From Acetobacteraceae bacterium (GTDB taxonomy: Bacteria > Pseudomonadota > Alphaproteobacteria > Acetobacterales > Acetobacteraceae): DNA of 15,712 bases. Each line of letters opens with the position of its first letter. Within the stretch, counting starts at the first letter, position 1. Under the pieces are notes generated by a model, which worked only from the letters and a program-made list of their open reading frames with translations, did not search any database and had not been told where the DNA came from. A program made the translations under genes and the position numbers. Below, piece by piece: positions 1 to 7,690 of the stretch. Location: assembly GCA_027311485.1 (NCBI GenBank), contig DAICYU010000031.1, positions 1-15,712 of the forward strand, in the 5' to 3' direction.

Positions 1-2
1 GC

Positions 3-122
3 CGCCACGCGGAACGCTGGCGGCACATCCATGGCTGTGGCCGCTTCTTCAACTGCATCCGCGACACGGTCACCGACCGCATCGCCGCCACCTATAAACC
101 GGACCAGGCACCGCCGTCATGA
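3..122 (+). CDS. soxD: Sarcosine oxidase delta subunit, C-terminal fragment (5' end outside window)
   Basis: The first 39 codons visible in this frame read as the C-terminus of SoxD, the small zinc-binding subunit of heterotetrameric sarcosine oxidase. They end at the TGA at 120-122. Visible residues include HIHGC, in which a His and a Cys four residues apart match the second half of the known SoxD zinc site. It is followed by GRFFNCIRDTVTDRI, a typical SoxD tail. The N-terminal CxxC half of the site lies upstream of the window. The stop overlaps the soxA start (ATGA, 119-122), so the two are translationally coupled, as expected for soxBDAG operons. No frameshift is seen. The fragment is short, but its identity is secured by the motif and by its place directly before soxA. 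Confidence 0.85.
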   Translation, partial: RHAERWRHIHGCGRFFNCIRDTVTDRIAATYKPDQAPPS

Positions 123-3100
123 ACCAACCGTTCCGAACGGCATCGGGCGGTCGGATCGACCGCACACAGCCCCTAACCTTCACCTTCGACGGCCGACGAT
201 ATCAGGGTTTCGCCGGGGATACCCTGGCCTCCGCGCTGCTGGCCAACGACGTCCATCTTGTTGCAAGATCGTTCAAATACCACCGTCCGCGCGGCATCAT
301 GGCGGCCGGGTCCGAGGAACCGAACGCTCTTGTCACCATCGACCAGGGCCGCGGCCGCACCACCCCGAACCTTCGTGCCACCCAGGTGGAGCTGTATGAC
401 GGACTGACCGCCCGCAGCCAGAACCGCTATCCGTCGCTTCGTTTCGACCTCGGCGCCATTGCCGGCCTGGCATCCCCACTGCTGTCCGCCGGCTTCTACT
501 ATAAAAGCTTCATGTGGCCGCGGTCGTTGTGGAAACGGTTCTATGAGCCATTGATCCGCAGGCTGGCCGGGCTGGGCCGGGCACCGGAGGCACCGGACAC
601 CGACCGCTATCTGCACCAGTTCGCGCATTGCGACCTGCTGGTCATCGGCGGCGGTCCCGCTGGCCTGGCCACGGCGCTGGGTGCCTGCAACTCAGGCGCG
701 CGCGTGATCCTGTGCGATGAACAGGCCGAACTTGGCGGTTCGCTGCTTTCCAACCCAGGCGTCACGATCGATGGCTGGCATGCCGCCGACTGGGCCCGGG
801 AGGCGATCGGCACCCTGGCCGACAGGATTACACTGCTGCCGCGCACCACCGCGTTCGGCTGGTATCCCGACAGCATGATCGGCCTGGCGCAAAGGCTTAC
901 CGACCATCTGCCGAACCCGTCCCCGGACCTGCCGCGGGAACGGCTGTGGCAGGTCCGCGCCGGCCGCGTCGTGCTGGCGGCCGGCGCCATCGAACGGCCC
1001 ATGGTGTTTCCGGGCAACGACCGTCCCGGCGTGATGCTGGCCGCGGCCGCGCGGACCTATCTGCACCGCTACGGCGTCAAAGTCGGGCAGCGGGCCGTGA
1101 TCGTCACCGCCGACGACAGTGGCTATGCCGCCGCGGCCGACCTGCACACCGCCGGCCTGGCCGTCGCTGGGATTGTCGATCAGCGGCAGCAGCCGGATGG
1201 CCCGGCGGTCGAACGCGTGCGGGCCCTGGGCATCGAAATCCATCCCGGCACGGTTGTCGTCGGCGCCGAAGGCGGCATGCGGGTTCATTCGGTGCGGCTG
1301 TCCAACAGAACCGGCGTGATCCCGTGCGACACGGTACTGATGGCCGGCGGCCTGACGCCGACCGTGCACCTGGCCAGCCAGGCGCGCGCAAAGCTGGTGT
1401 TCGATCCAGGCTCGGGCACGTTCCTGCCGCCCGACGGCGCGGTGGGTGCAAACGCGGTCGGGGCCTGTGCCGGCGTATTCGATCTGGCGGCCTGCCTGCG
1501 GGACGGCACCGAAGCCGGCGGCAGCGACCCGCGCGCCTTCGCCGTGACCGGACTGCTCCCGGTGCCTCCCGCGCCCCTGCCATCGCCACCACCGCCGCAT
1601 CCGCGCGCGTTCGTCGATTTCCAGAATGACGTCACCACACGGGATCTAGCCACCGCCACCGCCGAGGGGTTCGTCTCGATCGAGCATGCGAAGCGCTATA
1701 CCACCGCGGGCATGGCGACCGACCAGGGCAAGACATCGAACCTCAACACCCTGGCCGCGGTTGCCGACCTGACGGGGCGGCCGATGGAGGCCATCGGGCA
1801 TACCACGTTCCGTCCCCCGTTCACGCCCGTCACGTTCGGCACCTTCGCCGGCCCGTTCCGCGGCAATCTGTATGCCCCTGTGCGCAGCCCGCCGATCCCC
1901 ATGCCGGACAATGCGGTGCAGGAGGATGTCGGGTCCTGGAAACGCGCCCGCTGCTTTCCCCGCGACGGCGAAACGATCGACCGCGCCATTGACCGCGAAT
2001 GCGTGGCCGTTCGCAACGATGTCGGTATTTTCGACGCCAGTACGCTGGGCAAGATAGAAGTTGTCGGACCGGACGCAGCGGCGTTTCTGAACCGTATGTA
2101 CACCGGCGACTACACAGCCCTGCCGCCGGGCCGCTGCCGCTACGCCGTCCTTCTGGGCGAAGATGGTTTCATCCGAGACGACGGTATCATCGCCCGCCTG
2201 GCACCGGACCGGTTTCATGTGACCACCACCACCGGCGGCGCCGAATTCGTGCTGAACCACATGGAAGACTATCTGCAGACCGAATTTGCCGGCCTGCGCG
2301 TCTGGCTCACCGCGGTGACCGAGCAATGGGCCGTCATCGCAGTGCAGGGGCCACGGTCGGCTGCCCTGCTGGCGCCGTTCATCCGCGGTCTCGCGCTGCA
2401 CGACTTGCCGCACATGGGCGTGCGGGACGCGCATATCGACGACGTGCCGATCCGGCTGTTTCGCGTCAGCTTCACCGGCGAGGCCGGATTCGAAATCAAC
2501 CTGCCGCCGTCCCAGGCCCAGCGTGTGTGGGACACGCTGCTGGATCGCGGCGCGATGCCATATGGCACCGACGCCATGCACGTGCTGCGGGCCGAAAAGG
2601 GCCACATCATCGTCGGCCAGGAAACCGATGGCACGGTCACCGCCGATGATGTCGGGCTGGGCTGGACCATCAACCGTGCCAAGGGCGACTTCGTCGGCCG
2701 TCGATCTCTGTCCTTGCCGGACCTGTGCCGTAGCGACCGCCGACAACTGGTCGGCCTGCTGCCGGCCCACACGGCGATGGTGCTGGAAGAAGGCTCGCAG
2801 GTCACCGAAACCGGCGCGACAACGTCCATCGGCCATGTGACCTCCGCCTACGGCAGCCCGACGCTGGGCCGAGCGTTTGCGCTGGCGTTGGTTGCGGGGG
2901 GCAGAACGCGCATTGGTACGACGCTGCGGATTCCGACTGGCGGCCGGGATGTTGCCGTGACGGTGACCGAACCGGTGTTCCACGATCCCGAAGGGCTGCG
3001 CCTGCGGCCCGCATCCGTCCCGCCTGTTGCCGCCGAAAACCTTTTGCCGGCAACGCCCCGCCCATCACTTATTTCCCGGCCGGCCGCCACCGCATCGCTG

Positions 3101-3619
3101 CGGACAGTTGCTCCCACAACGCGCCTGTCCGTGCGCGCCGGCCCGGCGGCGGCAACCGCGATCGGACTGGCCATCGGTGTGCTGTTGCCGACCGTCCCGT
3201 GCCGGTCGGTCATCGCCCGCGACCGTGCCGCGCTGTGGCTGGGTCCTGACGAGTGGCTGATCTACGCGCCGGAGAACTCGGCCGAACTCGCCGCCATGGC
3301 GCGGCAGGCAACGACGGCGCTCGCCGCCAGCCTGGTCGACGTGTCCCACCGTACCGAGGTGCTGGAGATCGCCGGCCCGGACGCCGCCTGGTGCCTGAAC
3401 GGGTTCTGCGCGCTGGACCTGGACCCACGGGTTTTCCCCGTCGGCATGTGCACCCGGACGCTGCTGGGAAAGGCGCCGGTGATCCTGTGGCGCCTGTCAG
3501 GCGACATCTTCCACGTCGATGTCGCGCGGTCCCTGGTGCCCTATATCTGGGCCTGCCTGGAAGAAAGCCGCCGCGAACTCGCCGACCCGCCAGATACGCA
3601 GGTGGTCACGCTCGTCTGA
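119..3619 (+). CDS. soxA: Sarcosine oxidase alpha subunit fused to a gamma-subunit (SoxG-like) domain
   Basis: Predicted 1166 residues. SoxA catalyses part of sarcosine + THF + O2 to glycine + methylene-THF + H2O2 in the cytoplasm. In order: an N-terminal ferredoxin-like domain lacking iron ligands (about 15-100); an NAD-binding oxidoreductase domain with VIGGGPAG (175-182) and Asp200-Glu201 ending the second strand; a GCV_T-like folate domain from about 570, with GEAGFEI near 787; and a GCV_T C-terminal barrel to about 965. Known SoxA proteins are about 970-1000 residues. Here the frame continues, without a stop, through a Pro/Ala-rich linker (about 966-1000) into a SoxG-like region: RLSVRAGP at about 1002, LGPDEWLI at about 1041, DVSHRTEVLEIAGP, and a C-terminal FHVDVARSLVPYIW. 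The start is set by the ATGA overlap with soxD. The 3' end overlaps the convergent DoxX-like gene by 14 bp. No separate soxG follows. I am confident of the SoxA identity and fairly confident of the fusion. Confidence 0.93.
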   Translation: MNQPFRTASGGRIDRTQPLTFTFDGRRYQGFAGDTLASALLANDVHLVARSFKYHRPRGIMAAGSEEPNALVTIDQGRGRTTPNLRATQVELYDGLTARSQNRYPSLRFDLGAIAGLASPLLSAGFYYKSFMWPRSLWKRFYEPLIRRLAGLGRAPEAPDTDRYLHQFAHCDLLVIGGGPAGLATALGACNSGARVILCDEQAELGGSLLSNPGVTIDGWHAADWAREAIGTLADRITLLPRTTAFGWYPDSMIGLAQRLTDHLPNPSPDLPRERLWQVRAGRVVLAAGAIERPMVFPGNDRPGVMLAAAARTYLHRYGVKVGQRAVIVTADDSGYAAAADLHTAGLAVAGIVDQRQQPDGPAVERVRALGIEIHPGTVVVGAEGGMRVHSVRLSNRTGVIPCDTVLMAGGLTPTVHLASQARAKLVFDPGSGTFLPPDGAVGANAVGACAGVFDLAACLRDGTEAGGSDPRAFAVTGLLPVPPAPLPSPPPPHPRAFVDFQNDVTTRDLATATAEGFVSIEHAKRYTTAGMATDQGKTSNLNTLAAVADLTGRPMEAIGHTTFRPPFTPVTFGTFAGPFRGNLYAPVRSPPIPMPDNAVQEDVGSWKRARCFPRDGETIDRAIDRECVAVRNDVGIFDASTLGKIEVVGPDAAAFLNRMYTGDYTALPPGRCRYAVLLGEDGFIRDDGIIARLAPDRFHVTTTTGGAEFVLNHMEDYLQTEFAGLRVWLTAVTEQWAVIAVQGPRSAALLAPFIRGLALHDLPHMGVRDAHIDDVPIRLFRVSFTGEAGFEINLPPSQAQRVWDTLLDRGAMPYGTDAMHVLRAEKGHIIVGQETDGTVTADDVGLGWTINRAKGDFVGRRSLSLPDLCRSDRRQLVGLLPAHTAMVLEEGSQVTETGATTSIGHVTSAYGSPTLGRAFALALVAGGRTRIGTTLRIPTGGRDVAVTVTEPVFHDPEGLRLRPASVPPVAAENLLPATPRPSLISRPAATASLRTVAPTTRLSVRAGPAAATAIGLAIGVLLPTVPCRSVIARDRAALWLGPDEWLIYAPENSAELAAMARQATTALAASLVDVSHRTEVLEIAGPDAAWCLNGFCALDLDPRVFPVGMCTRTLLGKAPVILWRLSGDIFHVDVARSLVPYIWACLEESRRELADPPDTQVVTLV

Positions 3620-3962
3620 CGCGGTGGCGTGGTGCCCGCGGCAGCAGATCCTTTTCCGCCGAGGCGATCAGCGCGAACAGCAGGATCAACCCCCGTGGCA
3701 ACGCCAGTTTGGTGTCACCACGGCTGACCTCGCTCGCCAGCACGGCGGCCGACGCGGCGGCCACCAGGGCACCGCCGAGGCCACGTGTCCTGCGCGGGAT
3801 CATCAGCAGGCCGCCCGCGACCTCGGCGGCGGCCGCGACGCGCATGTTCGACTCCGACCAGCCCAGGTGGTGGAACATATCCTCATAACCACGCATGCCG
3901 GCCAGCTTGTCGCCCCCGGCCAGCGCAACCGCAGCACCCAGGGCGGCAGACAGATATGACAT
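3606..3962 (-). CDS. Small DoxX-like integral membrane protein
   Basis: 118 residues if translation starts at 3962. That ATG is chosen because AGGAGG lies 8 nt upstream, whereas the longer open frame (to 4013) has no such site. The protein is strongly hydrophobic with about four membrane segments: residues about 2-20, then after a GYEDMFHHLGW loop about 40-57, 62-77 and 90-104. The C-terminus is basic (PRAPRHRVRRA). The DKLAGMRGYEDMFHHLGW pattern, ending a first helix and preceding a second, resembles the DoxX/DoxD-like family of small membrane proteins, whose functions are mostly unknown. It is the last gene of the minus-strand block and overlaps the convergent soxA stop by 14 bp. A hairpin (3974-4002) sits immediately upstream of its ribosome binding site. 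The gene is likely real; the family label is moderate. Confidence 0.7.
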   Translation of the reverse strand: MSYLSAALGAAVALAGGDKLAGMRGYEDMFHHLGWSESNMRVAAAAEVAGGLLMIPRRTRGLGGALVAAASAAVLASEVSRGDTKLALPRGLILLFALIASAEKDLLPRAPRHRVRRA

Positions 3963-3973
3963 CAGATGATCCT

Positions 3974-4002
3974 CCTGCCCGCGCCAACGCGCCGCGGGCA
4001 GG
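3974..4002 (-). promoter_or_regulatory. Perfect 10-bp stem abutting the Shine-Dalgarno of the DoxX-like gene
   Basis: Arms at 3974-3983 and 3993-4002 are exact reverse complements (CCTGCCCGCG / CGCGGGCAGG) with a 9-nt loop. On the minus-strand transcript the 3' arm ends in CAGG and runs directly into AGG, so the first half of the AGGAGG Shine-Dalgarno is inside the stem. The structure could terminate the upstream dapA-like transcript, although no U-run follows, or it could limit ribosome access to the DoxX-like start at 3962. The inverted repeat is certain; the function is inferred. Confidence 0.5.
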
Positions 4003-4033
4003 AAGCGTTGCATCGTCCGTGCGAATGCCGGCT

Positions 4034-4954
4034 TCAGGCTGCCTTGGCCAGGGTAATCCCGCTGGCGTCGAACGCGCTGAACAGCGCCGCCTGCTGCGCC
4101 GCAGTCAGCCGCATGTGGGGCGGGCGGATGTTCAGCCAGCGTGCATCGCCGGTGTTGCGCGCCACCAGTGCCTTCAGGCCGGAAATCAGCGGCACGGAGA
4201 TCACCGCCTTGCGCGTCGCCGCGAGCACCTCATGCGCGGCCGCGCCGGTGGCGTTATCCCAGTTTGCATAGACCTGCGCGCCGGTCGCGCAGTTGACGTT
4301 CGACGCCGCCGTGATGCAGCCGGCCGAACCCTTCTCGAGCAGCGGCTTCAGCAGGGTGTCGTCGCCGGCATACACTTCGAACCCATCGCGGGCGAAGGCT
4401 TCGACGTAGGACAGCCCGTTGTCGTAGCTGCCGCTGCTGTCCTTGATGCCCTTCACCTTGCCGGGATTGGCCTTCAGCAGGCGGCCGATGAAATCCACCG
4501 AGAACGGCACCGCCGACTGCTGCGGGAAGTTATACAGGTAGATCTTGATGTCACCGCCGACGCGCTGAATGACCTCGTTGAAGTAGGCCAGCAGCCCGTC
4601 GTCGGACGGGTTTTTATAGTAGAATGGCGGCAGCAGCAGGGCGCCGGGGCACCCCATGTCCAGCGCATGCCGGGTCAGCAGCACGGTATCGGTGATCGAG
4701 GTTGTGCCGGTGCCCGGCATCATCTTCGCGGCCGGAATGCCGCGCTCGATCAACCCTTCCAGCACGGTCATGCGTTCATTGATGCCGATGCTGTTGGCCT
4801 CCCCGGTGGTGCCCAGCACGCCCAGGCCGTTGCAGCCGTTCGCCAGCAGCCAGCGGCAATGCGCGGCCATCCGATCCAGGTCGATCGACAGATCGTCGTT
4901 CATGGCCGTGAGTACAGCGGCGTTCACCCCGCCGTACAACGCGTTCTTCAGCAT
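4034..4954 (-). CDS. Dihydrodipicolinate synthase/N-acetylneuraminate lyase family aldolase
   Basis: 306 residues, a class I (Schiff-base) aldolase/lyase of the DapA superfamily. The family signature GTTGE is at 48-52. FYYKNP (111-116) matches the active-site tyrosine region of DapA. Tyr141 in YLYNFP and Lys171 in GIKDSSG are the predicted catalytic Tyr and Schiff-base Lys. The family splits pyruvate-type 2-oxo acids or condenses them with aldehydes. KDSSG, rather than DapA-like KEATG, and the lack of lysine-pathway neighbours suggest a catabolic lyase, dehydratase or aldolase rather than the housekeeping DapA. The substrate cannot be told from sequence alone. The ATG at 4954 is preceded by GGAGA and overlaps the ycgN stop as TGATG, so the two are translationally coupled. 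A longer open frame to 5227 is rejected because it overlaps ycgN and lacks family similarity. Confidence 0.85.
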   Translation of the reverse strand: MLKNALYGGVNAAVLTAMNDDLSIDLDRMAAHCRWLLANGCNGLGVLGTTGEANSIGINERMTVLEGLIERGIPAAKMMPGTGTTSITDTVLLTRHALDMGCPGALLLPPFYYKNPSDDGLLAYFNEVIQRVGGDIKIYLYNFPQQSAVPFSVDFIGRLLKANPGKVKGIKDSSGSYDNGLSYVEAFARDGFEVYAGDDTLLKPLLEKGSAGCITAASNVNCATGAQVYANWDNATGAAAHEVLAATRKAVISVPLISGLKALVARNTGDARWLNIRPPHMRLTAAQQAALFSAFDASGITLAKAA

Positions 4955-5436
4955 CAGACCGTCTCCTTCATGTCCGTCGTCCCGGGCCGCCGCGCACGCG
5001 GCGTCCTGCCGGGCCAATCCTCGATGTGATGTTCCAGCGCCCCGGCCTGCTTTTCGCTGATCGCCCGTCCGCGCACCGAAACGCCGGCTTGATGCACCGT
5101 GTCCGGATCGCCGGACACCAGCGGATGCCACCACGCCAGCTCCTTGCCCTCCTGCAGGCGGCGATACGCACAGGACGGCGGCAGCCAGTCGATTTCCTGC
5201 AGCGCCGCCGGCGTCAGGCTGACACAATCCGGTACTTTGCGCCGCCGCCGGACGTAGTCCGAGCAGCGGCAGCTGTGCAGGTCGAGCAGCCGGCAGGCAA
5301 CGTTGGTGAAAGACAGTTCGTTGGTGTCCTCATGCCGCAGCTTGTGCAGGCAGCACCGGCCGCAGCCGTCGCACAGGGATTCCCACTCCTCGTGGGTCAT
5401 CTCCCCCAACGTCTTGGTTTTCCAGAATGGCGCCAT
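4954..5436 (-). CDS. YcgN/UPF0260-family cysteine-rich protein
   Basis: 160 residues. The N-terminus MAPFWKTKTLGEMTHEEWESL is followed by CDGCGRCC (Cys22, 25, 28, 29), and further cysteines occur at 48, 56, 58, 71 and 89 (VACRLLD, HSCRCSDY, PDCVSL, LPPSCAYR). This pattern defines the YcgN/UPF0260 branch of the YkgJ-type zinc- or iron-cluster-binding proteins. Biochemical function is not established; metal binding by the cysteine clusters is inferred. The last part (HEDTNE, LAWWHPLVSGDPDTVHQAGVSV) is also typical of the family. No clear Shine-Dalgarno precedes the ATG at 5436. The gene lies 52 nt downstream of the small lipoprotein gene. Its stop forms TGATG with the DapA-family gene, which points to a shared transcript though not necessarily a shared pathway. 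The C-terminal tail (about 145-160) is basic and poorly conserved. Confidence 0.88.
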   Translation of the reverse strand: MAPFWKTKTLGEMTHEEWESLCDGCGRCCLHKLRHEDTNELSFTNVACRLLDLHSCRCSDYVRRRRKVPDCVSLTPAALQEIDWLPPSCAYRRLQEGKELAWWHPLVSGDPDTVHQAGVSVRGRAISEKQAGALEHHIEDWPGRTPRARRPGTTDMKETV

Positions 5437-5488
5437 GACCAGTCAGACTAAAGCTTCGCCCGGGGCTTGGCCAGGGATGCCGCCGCGT

Positions 5489-5698
5489 TCAGGGTTGATA
5501 CGGCGGATACGCGGGTGCGTAGCCGGGCTCGTGCTCGTAATCCGGCACCGGCTGGGGCGCTGGTGCGGACAAGGTGCGGAAGAAATGGTCCATGGCCCGG
5601 ATCGGCGGTGTCTGGTTCACGGGATTGTCCGGGCTTGCGCTGCACCCGACCAGCGCCAGGCCAGCCAGGACCAGAATGATCATGCCAAAGCGTGTCAT
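5489..5698 (-). CDS. Small predicted lipoprotein, proline/tyrosine-rich C-terminus
   Basis: 69 residues. The ATG at 5698 gives a classical type II signal peptide: MTR, then a hydrophobic stretch, then the lipobox ALVGC with the lipidated Cys at residue 19. A longer open frame to 5791 is less likely because it would bury the signal sequence behind 31 polar residues and overlap the ClC gene. After the cysteine the mature part is short and polar (SASPDNPVNQTPP), with an RAMDHFFRTL stretch and a Pro/Tyr-rich end (EPGYAPAYPPYQP). The residue after the lipidated Cys is Ser, not Asp, which would favour outer-membrane sorting by the usual rule. No family is recognised. It is positioned 31 nt after the ClC stop and probably shares that transcript. 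No strong ribosome binding site is visible. Confidence 0.6.
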   Translation of the reverse strand: MTRFGMIILVLAGLALVGCSASPDNPVNQTPPIRAMDHFFRTLSAPAPQPVPDYEHEPGYAPAYPPYQP

Positions 5699-5729
5699 AC
5701 ACCCGCATATAGGAGTACGGGCGGCGGTT

Positions 5730-7463
5730 TTACTCCCCGGACAGTTCCCGCCGCCGCCGGTCGAGTTCGTCGCTGTAGCGGCGCAGCGCATATTGTTCCG
5801 TCAGCAGGCCGATCACGTGCCGGTCATTGGTATTGTCCACCACCACCAGCGCGTCGCTTTCGGCATTTTCGAACATGGCCACCGCTTCCTTGATCGTCAT
5901 TTGCGGCAGCAGCACGGTATCGGCGTAGTGCACGATATCGCGCACCTTGTGGTCGTCATCGGCGTCGGCATGAGCTTCGGGCAGCAGCACGATCCCGGCA
6001 TACCGGTCGCCTTCATCCAGCGCGATCACCCGTTGCGTCGCGCCCAGCGGGAAATCGCGCTTGAACGCGCTCAGCGGTGTATCGGCGCGCACCGTGCGCA
6101 TTTCCCGCCGCATCATGCGGCCCACGGTCAGGTTGCGCATCCAGCCGATATCGACGGCGCTGCGGATCGCCTCCCCCCGCAAATGGAAGCGCCAGGTGGC
6201 GAAGGAGTAGCCGAAGGTCCGCCGCACCGTCAGCGACGACACCACGCAGGCGGCCAGCACCGCCACTGTCATCGGCAGGCTGCCGGTCGCCTCCAGCGCC
6301 AGGAAGCCCATGGTCAGCGGCCCGCCGATGATCGCCACCGCCAGCCCGCTCATGCCGACCAGTGCGCAGACCTCCTGCGGGATCGCGTGCGCGGTGCTGA
6401 CCAGGGCCAGCGCGCCGGCGAATGCCTTGCCAAGCAGCGCGCCCAGGAACAGGGAGGCGAAGAACAAACCGCCGCGAAAGCCGGAGCCGATCGAGATCGC
6501 GCTGGCGGTCGCCTTCAGGGCCACCAGCAGCACCACCCAGCGCAGCGGGTCATGATGGGTGAACGTCTGCCCCAGGGCGCCATGGCCGGAGGACAGCACC
6601 GACGGCGTGACCAGCGCCAGAAGCCCGATCGCGAGCCCGCCGATCGACGGGCGCATCCATATCGGCACGCCGCTGCGGCGAAACAGGTCTTCGGTGATGG
6701 TGACGCCGCGCATGATGGAGATGCCCAGCAGGGCGCACAGCATGCCCAGCGCCAGGATCGGAATATAATCCAGCGGCTCGATATGGGCTGGCACCGCCGG
6801 CGTGATATCGAACACGCCGCCGCCCAGCGCGTTGACCACGGCCTGGGACACCAGCGCCGCCACCGCCACCGGCGCGAAAGCGGCTAGTGTATAAGTGCCG
6901 ATGATCAGCTCGAACGCATAGAACGACCCGGTCAGCGGCGCATTGAAGGCGCCGGCGATGGCCGCGGCCGCACCACAGCCAACCAGCAGCCGCAGGTCGT
7001 TCCGCCGCACCCGGAACGCATGCCCCCAGCGCGACCCGATGGCCGAGCCGATCTGGGTATAGCCGGCCTCCAGCCCCACCGAGGCACCGACACCGTTCGA
7101 CATGATTGTCTGCAACACGACGATCAGGCTGCCGGTCAATGACATGCGGCCACCGAACAACGCGTTCGCCTCGATCGGGTCCACGGTGCGCCGGTTGCGA
7201 AGCCGTCCGATGCCCAGCGTCACCAGGCCCAGCGCAAGGCCGCCCAGGCAGGGCACGAGGACGGATGGCACCGGCGGCAGCCATTTCATCGCACTCAGGC
7301 GCTCACCCGGGCTGATGCCGAACAAGGTCTGATGCACAAGCTGCGTCGTCTCGGTCATCAACCAGACGCAGCAGCCGGTGGCACAGCCCAGGAATGCGGC
7401 CAGCACCACCAGCCAGATTTCATCGGTCCGGACCAGGGCGCGCAGCACCTGCGGCGCGTGCAT
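5730..7463 (-). CDS. ClC-family chloride channel/transporter with C-terminal CBS pair
   Basis: 577 residues from the ATG at 7463. About ten or more membrane helices span residues 15-415. Two CBS domains follow (about 448-495 and 505-565; the latter contains ADTVLLPQMTIKEAVAMF and ALVVVDNTNDRHVIGLLTE). ClC proteins pass Cl-, or exchange Cl- for H+, across the inner membrane; CBS pairs often bind adenine nucleotides. The gating glutamate seems retained as Glu132 in GLEAG, and GSGFRGGLFF (326-335) replaces GxFxP, keeping the Phe. The classical GSGIP motif is absent, and the internal proton glutamate position looks like Leu186 (AFELII). The open frame extends upstream to an ATG at 7679, adding 72 Arg/Pro-rich residues. 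I prefer 7463 because the family-like sequence starts there, but neither start has a good ribosome binding site. It follows denD on the same strand. Confidence 0.88.
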   Translation of the reverse strand: MHAPQVLRALVRTDEIWLVVLAAFLGCATGCCVWLMTETTQLVHQTLFGISPGERLSAMKWLPPVPSVLVPCLGGLALGLVTLGIGRLRNRRTVDPIEANALFGGRMSLTGSLIVVLQTIMSNGVGASVGLEAGYTQIGSAIGSRWGHAFRVRRNDLRLLVGCGAAAAIAGAFNAPLTGSFYAFELIIGTYTLAAFAPVAVAALVSQAVVNALGGGVFDITPAVPAHIEPLDYIPILALGMLCALLGISIMRGVTITEDLFRRSGVPIWMRPSIGGLAIGLLALVTPSVLSSGHGALGQTFTHHDPLRWVVLLVALKATASAISIGSGFRGGLFFASLFLGALLGKAFAGALALVSTAHAIPQEVCALVGMSGLAVAIIGGPLTMGFLALEATGSLPMTVAVLAACVVSSLTVRRTFGYSFATWRFHLRGEAIRSAVDIGWMRNLTVGRMMRREMRTVRADTPLSAFKRDFPLGATQRVIALDEGDRYAGIVLLPEAHADADDDHKVRDIVHYADTVLLPQMTIKEAVAMFENAESDALVVVDNTNDRHVIGLLTEQYALRRYSDELDRRRRELSGE

Positions 7464-7690
7464 GACCGCCGATCCGATCGGACGTCTGGGACGGCGCGCC
7501 GGTGTAGGGCCGGATCGCGATTCGGCGGGACCGGCGGACTTATCCCTGCCGTTGGTGCGGATGCGCCGTGCATCCAACAGGAATGAGCCGCCGTGCAGTA
7601 TCGGCATGCGCGAAATCCAGCCGCGATCAGAAACGAGGTCCACTTGTGGGACCGAACCCGGACCCACGCAACATTTCATCCCCCGATTAG

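Noticed and set aside
692..2983. Long antisense open frames on the minus strand across soxA (692-1600, 1646-2983).
   Set aside because: They are opposite a clear family member, have no recognisable domains and low-complexity Arg/Gly/His-rich translations typical of antisense frames in GC-rich DNA.
3785..5029. Plus-strand open frame of 414 codons across the DapA-family and DoxX-like genes.
   Set aside because: Its translation lacks domains and is antisense to two supported genes with ribosome binding sites.
4955..5227. N-terminal extension of the DapA-family frame to 5227.
   Set aside because: It overlaps the ycgN gene in another frame and adds no family-like sequence; the ATG at 4954 has a ribosome binding site and TGATG coupling.
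5574..6887. 437-codon plus-strand open frame opposite the ClC gene.
   Set aside because: Gln/His/Arg-rich translation with no domain, opposite a well-supported membrane protein.
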